Assembly (NCBI GenBank): GCA_937961295.1
Contig: CALGOK010000078.1
Location: 1 to 7,341 of the forward strand
From: an uncultured Gemmatimonadota bacterium
GTDB lineage: Bacteria; Gemmatimonadota; Gemmatimonadetes; Gemmatimonadales; GWC2-71-9
Length of the DNA: 7,341 nt
Reading direction: 5' to 3'
Part shown: piece after piece, positions 1 through 5,181 of the stretch
Position numbering within the stretch: the stretch's first letter is position 1
Layout: every line of letters starts with the position of its first letter
Notes under the pieces: generated by a model
Seen by the model: only the letters and a program-made list of their open reading frames with translations
Databases searched by the model: none
Told to the model about the DNA's origin: nothing
Made by a program: the position numbers and the translations under genes

Positions 1-56
1 TCCCACGATCGACCAGCGGCATCCAGCCCCGGGCGGCTGTCGCCCCGCGACCGACC

Positions 57-1268
<1,212 letters not shown>

Positions 1269-1275
1269 GATGATC

Positions 1276-1303
1276 CGTCTATCGTCTGTCGTCTATCGTC
1301 TCT
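1276..1303. repeat. Degenerate heptanucleotide tandem repeat, 4 copies of CGTCTNT
   Basis: Four seven-base units fit CGTCTNT; only the sixth base varies (A, G, A, C). Read on the minus strand, this array encodes the last residues of the amidohydrolase (about E-T-I-D-D-R-R) and supplies its TAG stop at 1279-1281. It lies 12 bases from the GAGATGC array, with opposite purine polarity and the same length, 28 bases. Confidence 0.9.
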
Positions 1304-2739
1304 CGGAGACCGCCCTGCATCACCCACACGATCCGGCGCGTGTTGGCGATGTCGGTGAGCGGGTCGGCGTCGAGCAGCACCAGGTCGGCGCGCTTGCCGG
1401 GCTCGATCGTGCCAAGCGAGTCGAGCAGCCCGAGCACATCGGCACCGTTGCGGGTGGCGATGGAAAGCACCGCGGCAGGTGGAATGCCGGCCTCCACGAG
1501 CAGCTCCATCTCCCGGTGCAGCCCCTCGCCGGGAATCACCCAGGGATTGGGCGTGTCACTCCCGGCGGTGAGCAGCACGCCGCCCTCATGATAGCGACGC
1601 ACCAGCCGAAGCAACCTGGGCCAGGCCGCACGGATGCGCCGGAAGTCATCCGCGGTCCACGAGTCGGTAGGCGTCCCGCACGACTCCCAGAGCGCGACGA
1701 GGCCCGGCACCGCGTCGCGCTGCGCGCGCTCGCGATACCTCGCGGCGACTGGGCGCTCGCCCACCGAGTCGAACGAGAACTTGGTGTCGAACGCCACCAC
1801 TGTGGGGTCGACCGGGACCCGGTGCCGCACGAGGGCCGCGATCAGCGAATCGACCTCCGGCCCCTCCGGATCGAACGCCTCGAGCCAGTCGATGCGGGCT
1901 CGCATCGGACCGAACTGGTCGCGTGCCCGCGCCACCGTGGCGCGCCGCGATGCCGGCAGCAGTTCCTCGTTCCACGGCACCACGTGCGTGAGGTGATCGA
2001 TCCCCGCCGCGAGCGCGCCACCCCAGGTCGCGCGCTCGAGGTGACCGATCACGCGAACCCCGCGCGCGTGCGCTTCGGCGATCCCCGCGCGCACCACCGC
2101 ATCGCCCAGCCCCGCATACAGCTTCACGAAGTCCACCCCGGCCGCCGCCTGCGCCCCGACTTCGGCACGGACCTGCGCGGGCGTGGTGTGTCGACCGTCG
2201 ATCAGTTCCCCCGCAACGAGCAGCCGCGGACCCGGAAACCCGCCAGCCGCGAGGCTGTCGCGCATCGCGATGCCCAGCGCCGTGGGGGACGCCGGACTGC
2301 GCGCCGTGGTGACCCCTGAGCGGAGCACCGCCGCCATCATCCGGCGCGACATCTCCCAGTCGAATCCCGTCGCGGCATCCGCAGCCTGGCAGCGCGGGAC
2401 CAGGGCGTGAGCGTGCACGTCGATCAGGCCGGGAACCAGGAACTTCCCCGAAAGATCCTCGACGCGCGCTCCGACGGGCACCGTCACCGCGCTCGCCGGA
2501 CCAACCGCCAACACGCGGCCGTCAGCGACGATCACCACCCCATCGGCCACCGGCGAACCGCCGGTGCCGTCGATGATGGTCGCACCACGCAACACGAGTG
2601 GGGAGGCGCCTCCCGGCTCAGAGCCCGCGTCCGCACCACACGCGCTCAGGGCGATGGTGAGCAGCAGCGCCCCTCGCGCCTCGCCCCCGCCGCCTGCGCG
2701 GCGCGCATGGGCGGGGCAGGCCTTCGCCCGTCGCCTCAT
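1279..2739 (-). CDS. Lipid-anchored amidohydrolase family metallohydrolase (imidazolonepropionase-like)
   Basis: The 486-residue protein has the composite-domain start of the amidohydrolase superfamily (L-V-L-R-G-A-T-I-I-D-G-T-G, about 48-60) and the metal motifs in order: H-A-H at 109-111 after G-L-I-D-V, Lys206 in D-F-V-K-L as candidate carboxylated lysine, His233 in V-I-G-H-L, His249 and His252 in D-H-L-T-H, and Asp395 in T-A-G-S-D-T. The C-terminal I-E-P-G-K-R-A-D-L-V-L-L block closes the small beta domain. These residues support a mono- or binuclear hydrolase of cyclic amides or peptides; the substrate cannot be told. A lipobox A-L-S-A-C places Cys34 as lipidation site, so it is probably anchored in the cell envelope. 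The n-region is oddly long (about 24 residues) and GC-repeat encoded. ATG 2739 overlaps the upstream gene's stop as ATGA, implying translational coupling. A much longer open frame upstream is rejected because it overlaps the oxidoreductase gene. Confidence 0.9.
   Translation of the reverse strand: MRRRAKACPAHARRAGGGGEARGALLLTIALSACGADAGSEPGGASPLVLRGATIIDGTGGSPVADGVVIVADGRVLAVGPASAVTVPVGARVEDLSGKFLVPGLIDVHAHALVPRCQAADAATGFDWEMSRRMMAAVLRSGVTTARSPASPTALGIAMRDSLAAGGFPGPRLLVAGELIDGRHTTPAQVRAEVGAQAAAGVDFVKLYAGLGDAVVRAGIAEAHARGVRVIGHLERATWGGALAAGIDHLTHVVPWNEELLPASRRATVARARDQFGPMRARIDWLEAFDPEGPEVDSLIAALVRHRVPVDPTVVAFDTKFSFDSVGERPVAARYRERAQRDAVPGLVALWESCGTPTDSWTADDFRRIRAAWPRLLRLVRRYHEGGVLLTAGSDTPNPWVIPGEGLHREMELLVEAGIPPAAVLSIATRNGADVLGLLDSLGTIEPGKRADLVLLDADPLTDIANTRRIVWVMQGGLRETIDDRR
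2672..2735. repeat. Weak heptamer-related GC element in the amidohydrolase signal-peptide n-region
   Basis: Two units fitting CCTCGCN (2672-2685) and two units CTTCGCC and CGTCGCC (2722-2735) flank a GC-rich core containing a 7-base inverted repeat, CCCCGCC at 2685-2691 with GGCGGGG at 2710-2716. The last two units are identical to units in the polymerase-gene element at 5796-5823. The stretch encodes most of the unusually long n-region of the amidohydrolase signal peptide. High GC makes chance similarity possible, so this is the weakest member of the set. Confidence 0.3.
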
Positions 2740-3686
2740 GTCGCGAGCACCACCTTGCCGAATGTTGCATTCGACGCCAGCAACTCGTACGCCGCTTCGG
2801 CCTCTTCCATCGGGAACACCTGCTCGACGATCGGCCGGAGCAGTCCGCTCTCGAAGTGCGGCAGGATCTCCGTCGTGAATCGCTCGATCAGCTCCGCCCG
2901 CTCCTCGGCGCCACGGCTTCGCATCGCGGTGCCGACGATGGTGAGCCGCTGACGGAGCAGCCGGCCGAGGTCGAGATTGGTGGCCGTGTTGCCGGTCATC
3001 GTGCCGAGCACCACCAGGCGGCCGCGGGTGTCGAGCAGCGCGAGGTTGCTGGCGAGGTAGTCGGCGCCGAGGGTGTCGATCAGCACCTGCACCGGCCCGC
3101 CCACCTGCGTCGGCCAGTCGGCGTCGCTGGTGATGATGCCCAGGTCCATTCCCAGGTCGCGGCATCGCTCCAGCTTGGCGGCGGTGCGCGAGGTGCCGAT
3201 CAGCACGAAGCCGAGCAGCCGCGCGAGCTGCACCGCGGCAGTGCCGACGCCGCCACCGATGGCGTGGAACAGCACCCGCTCGCCGGCGCGGGCGCGGCCC
3301 TGGCGCACCATCGCGTCCCACGCGGTGAGGAACGCCTCGGGAATCGCCGCGGCATCGGTGAACGGCATCGCATCGGGAATCGCCAGTGCCTCTTCCTGGC
3401 GCACCACCACCATCTCCGCCTGGCCGCCGCCGCCGACCAGTCCCATCACCCGGTCACCCACCGCCCAGTAGCTCACGTCCGTGCCGACCGCGGTCACCTC
3501 GCCGGCGTACTCGAGTCCGGGAATGTCGGTGGGCCATCCCGGTGGCGCGGGGTACTTCCCCGCGCGCTGGATCAGGTCGGCGCGGTTGAGTCCCGCGGCG
3601 CGCACCCGCACGGCGATCTCGCCGGGGCCGGGCACCGGATCAGGGCGTTCCGCGATGGCGAGCGAGGGGAGGATGACGGCGCGCAT
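2736..3686 (-). CDS. NAD(P)H:quinone oxidoreductase, zinc-free MDR family (PIG3-like)
   Basis: The 316-residue product matches the quinone oxidoreductase branch of the medium-chain dehydrogenase/reductase superfamily. It has the N-terminal GroES-like fold, the motif A-G-L-N-R-A-D-L-I-Q-R (31-41) followed by G-K-Y-P-A-P-P-G, G-L-E-Y-A-G-E-V (57-64), G-D-R-V (77-80) and the nucleotide-binding turn G-G-G-V-G (144-148). An arginine in G-T-S-R-T after the second Rossmann strand is compatible with NADPH preference. Catalytic and structural zinc cysteines of alcohol dehydrogenases are absent. Such enzymes reduce quinones or enones in the cytoplasm. Length is close to the usual 320-330. Upstream is the membrane protein gene (44-base gap). 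Downstream, its TGA overlaps the amidohydrolase ATG by four bases. No Shine-Dalgarno site is seen before ATG 3686, and a hairpin abuts the start codon. Confidence 0.9.
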   Translation of the reverse strand: MRAVILPSLAIAERPDPVPGPGEIAVRVRAAGLNRADLIQRAGKYPAPPGWPTDIPGLEYAGEVTAVGTDVSYWAVGDRVMGLVGGGGQAEMVVVRQEEALAIPDAMPFTDAAAIPEAFLTAWDAMVRQGRARAGERVLFHAIGGGVGTAAVQLARLLGFVLIGTSRTAAKLERCRDLGMDLGIITSDADWPTQVGGPVQVLIDTLGADYLASNLALLDTRGRLVVLGTMTGNTATNLDLGRLLRQRLTIVGTAMRSRGAEERAELIERFTTEILPHFESGLLRPIVEQVFPMEEAEAAYELLASNATFGKVVLAT

Positions 3687-3707
3687 GGCGGGAATCTATC
3701 GCCCGCC
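3687..3707 (-). promoter_or_regulatory. Start-codon-abutting hairpin with possible leaderless -10 element
   Basis: Read on the minus strand, GGCGGG and CCCGCC form a perfect 6-base stem around a 9-base loop, and the second arm directly touches the oxidoreductase ATG. The AT-richer loop includes TAGATT (3693-3698), which fits the TANNNT form of leaderless -10 elements known in Deinococcus, six bases before the start codon. There is no clear -35. It could be an internal promoter, a translational hairpin or chance. Confidence 0.25.
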
Positions 3708-3730
3708 GTGCGCATCGCCGGGTGCGGTGA

Positions 3731-4402
3731 TCAGGACGCCGTGGCGTACGCCAGCGGATTGGCGGCGGGCCGGCGCAGCAGTACCAGCAGGGCGATCGCC
3801 ATCGTGCAGGCCACCATGAACAGCACCGGCACGCCGCCCACCGCGGCGGGGTGCTGCTCGAGCAGCCGCGCCAGCCACACCCGCTTGAGCAGCATGTCCC
3901 ACGGCAGCGGCAGCACCAGGAAGCCGGCGAGGATCGCCCAGCGATGCGGACTCGCGATCGCCCGCGCGGTGGTGCGCACCGGCATCCAGAACAGCAGCAG
4001 CGTGAGTGCGAGGATCGGCAGCCAGAGCATCTCGCCCGGGGCGAGCGCGCGACCGAGCACCATCTCGTCGCCGCCACGCATCAGCACGGTCACCACCCGC
4101 GCCAGCGGCAGGTTGGCCAGCACCAGCATCACCCCCGGCCGCACCTCGCCGTGGCGGATCATGGCGTAGCCGCCCCAGATGAGCAGCCAGGTGAGCAGCG
4201 GCCCCGCCAGCGTGGCGAGCAGCACCGGCCCCTCCGGAGTGCACCCGGCCGGGAGGGCGAAGGTGGAGAAGGTCATGGTCCCCCACGCCCCGCAGGTGAG
4301 CCGCACCATGAGGTGGTGGATCAGCTCATGCGCCGCGAGGCAGAGGAACGACAGCGCCGCGAAGCGGACCAGGAACCGGAACGAGAACGGGATTCGGGTC
4401 AT
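3731..4402 (-). CDS. Six-helix membrane protein with HELIH zinc motif (M50-like putative metalloprotease)
   Basis: The 223-residue protein is strongly hydrophobic, with about six predicted membrane segments (near 10-30, 58-82, 88-107, 125-142, 154-170, 188-209). The first ends in A-A-H-E-L-I-H-H, where His25, Glu26 and His29 form the HExxH zinc site. A later loop holds G-G-D-E (110-113), whose Asp112 could be the third metal ligand, and A-G-P-L-L-T (66-71) resembles the membrane-core segment of M50 site-2-type proteases. No PDZ domain is present and it is shorter than RseP/SpoIVFB-type enzymes, so the substrate and even protease activity are uncertain. ATG 4402 is chosen because it begins the conserved-looking first helix. 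Upstream codons up to 4570 remain open but translate a palindrome and heptamer repeat. It is the first gene of the minus-strand group. No Shine-Dalgarno site is visible. Confidence 0.75.
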   Translation of the reverse strand: MTRIPFSFRFLVRFAALSFLCLAAHELIHHLMVRLTCGAWGTMTFSTFALPAGCTPEGPVLLATLAGPLLTWLLIWGGYAMIRHGEVRPGVMLVLANLPLARVVTVLMRGGDEMVLGRALAPGEMLWLPILALTLLLFWMPVRTTARAIASPHRWAILAGFLVLPLPWDMLLKRVWLARLLEQHPAAVGGVPVLFMVACTMAIALLVLLRRPAANPLAYATAS

Positions 4403-4421
4403 GGCGGTGATACGGACGGCG

Positions 4422-4437
4422 CTGAAACGGGTTTCAG
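4422..4437. promoter_or_regulatory. LacI-type palindromic operator candidate
   Basis: CTGAAACGGGTTTCAG is a perfect inverted repeat of 7-base arms around a GG centre, 19 bases upstream of the membrane protein start. Operators of LacI/GalR-family repressors often have the form TGNAANCGNTTNCA; this site fits at all fixed positions except one central base. It is the most symmetric element in the 179-base divergent intergenic region. No repressor gene lies in the window, so the regulator is unknown. Confidence 0.4.
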
Positions 4438-4457
4438 GATGGAACCAAGCGGAGGGG

Positions 4458-4476
4458 CATTTTCGGTGTATATTCG
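4458..4476. promoter_or_regulatory. AT-rich island, candidate divergent promoter
   Basis: The only AT-rich patch in the divergent intergenic region contains TATATT (4469-4474) on the plus strand and TATACA (4467-4472) on the minus strand, either of which could act as a -10 element. I could not find a matching -35 at normal spacing on either strand, so this is only a location where a promoter for tag, the membrane protein gene or both is likely. Confidence 0.25.
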
Positions 4477-4487
4477 GGAACAGCGGT

Positions 4488-4575
4488 GACAGGGGACGGG
4501 TAACGGGTGACAAGGAAGGCCCTGTCCCCTGTCCCCTGTCCCCCGTCCCCCGTCCCCCGTCCCCCGTCACCCGTC
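4488..4575. repeat. Inverted heptamer-repeat element upstream of tag
   Basis: The left arm (4488-4515) is four units of the GACRGGG type. After a 4-base spacer (AAGG), the right arm (4520-4575) has eight units of the opposite polarity: three CCCTGTC, four CCCCGTC and one ACCCGTC. The left arm pairs with the first or last four right-arm units at 21 of 28 positions. Separately, 4500-4511 pairs with 4566-4577 at 11 of 12. The element ends six bases before the tag start codon, leaving no room for a Shine-Dalgarno site. It contains no stop codon in either flanking gene's frame. Confidence 0.9.
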
Positions 4576-4581
4576 ACTCCC

Positions 4582-5109
4582 ATGCCTTCCTACTGCGACA
4601 TCGCCCCTGGCCATCCGGTCCACGGCCCCTATCACGACACCGAGTACGGCTTCCCGCTGCGCGACGACGCCGGGCTGTTCGAGCGGATGATCCTCGAGAT
4701 CAACCAGGCCGGATTGTCGTGGGAGACGATCCTGAGGAAGCGCGACAACTTCCGCCGCGCCTACGACGGCTTCGATCCCCACGTGGTGGCGCGGTATGGC
4801 GACACCGAGCGGACGCGGTTGTTGAACGACGCCGGGATCATCCGCAACCGGCTCAAGGTCGACGCCGCGATCCACAACGCCGGGCGCGTGGTGGCGCTGA
4901 TCGCCGAGCACGGCTCGTTCGCCGCGTGGCTCGACGCGCAGGGCGCGCTCGACAAGGCGGCGTGGGTCAAGGTGATGAAGCGCGAGTTCAAGTTCATGGG
5001 CGGCGAGATCGTGGGCGAGTTCCTGATGAGCATCGGCCGCCTGCCGGGGGCGCATGCCGACGATTGCCCGGTCGGCCTGGCGCTGGCGCGCCGCACCCGG
5101 CGCGCCTGA
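4582..5109 (+). CDS. tag: DNA-3-methyladenine glycosylase I
   Basis: This base-excision repair enzyme removes 3-methyladenine from alkylated DNA. The 175-residue product matches E. coli Tag along its length. The structural zinc ligands are all visible: Cys5 and His18 at the N-terminus, His158 and Cys162 at the C-terminus, with the same four-residue step as E. coli His175 and Cys179. The base-binding pocket residues correspond too: Tyr17 in P-Y-H-D-T-E-Y-G, Glu39 in L-E-I-N-Q-A-G-L-S-W, and Trp47. The segments D-A-G-I-I-R-N (83-89) and K-F-M-G-G-E-I-V-G-E-F (137-147) are family hallmarks. ATG 4582 is preferred over an in-frame ATG at 4507, since codons from there translate only the heptamer repeat and the Zn-ligand Cys sits at the usual distance from 4582. 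The polymerase gene follows after 72 bases on the same strand, so the two may be a repair operon. Confidence 0.95.
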   Translation: MPSYCDIAPGHPVHGPYHDTEYGFPLRDDAGLFERMILEINQAGLSWETILRKRDNFRRAYDGFDPHVVARYGDTERTRLLNDAGIIRNRLKVDAAIHNAGRVVALIAEHGSFAAWLDAQGALDKAAWVKVMKREFKFMGGEIVGEFLMSIGRLPGAHADDCPVGLALARRTRRA

Positions 5110-5135
5110 TCCGGCCATGTGCCGCGATACGATCA

Positions 5136-5157
5136 GCGGCGCCGCACGCGGCGCCGC
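5136..5157 (+). terminator. GC hairpin between tag and the polymerase gene
   Basis: A perfect 9-base inverted repeat (GCGGCGCCG and CGGCGCCGC) with a 4-base CACG loop sits 26 bases after the tag stop. It is flanked by direct copies of ACGATC at 5129-5134 and 5159-5164. No T-tract follows, so it may attenuate or stabilise the transcript and not terminate it. It would be within the leader of the polymerase gene if the two are co-transcribed. Confidence 0.35.
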
Positions 5158-5181
5158 AACGATCTGATTCCTCTCGCTCCG

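Noticed and set aside
1..56. Start of another gene at the left edge
   Set aside because: No start codon with a convincing product and no family motif is visible in these 56 bases.
2740..3321. N-terminal extension of the amidohydrolase by about 190 codons
   Set aside because: It would overlap most of the oxidoreductase gene and place the lipobox in mid-protein; the ATG at 2739 with ATGA overlap explains the start.
4403..4570. N-terminal extension of the membrane protein
   Set aside because: The extra residues translate the LacI-like palindrome and the heptamer repeat, and lack any conserved feature.
4488..4575. CRISPR array
   Set aside because: Repeat units are seven bases with no spacers, and no cas gene is nearby.
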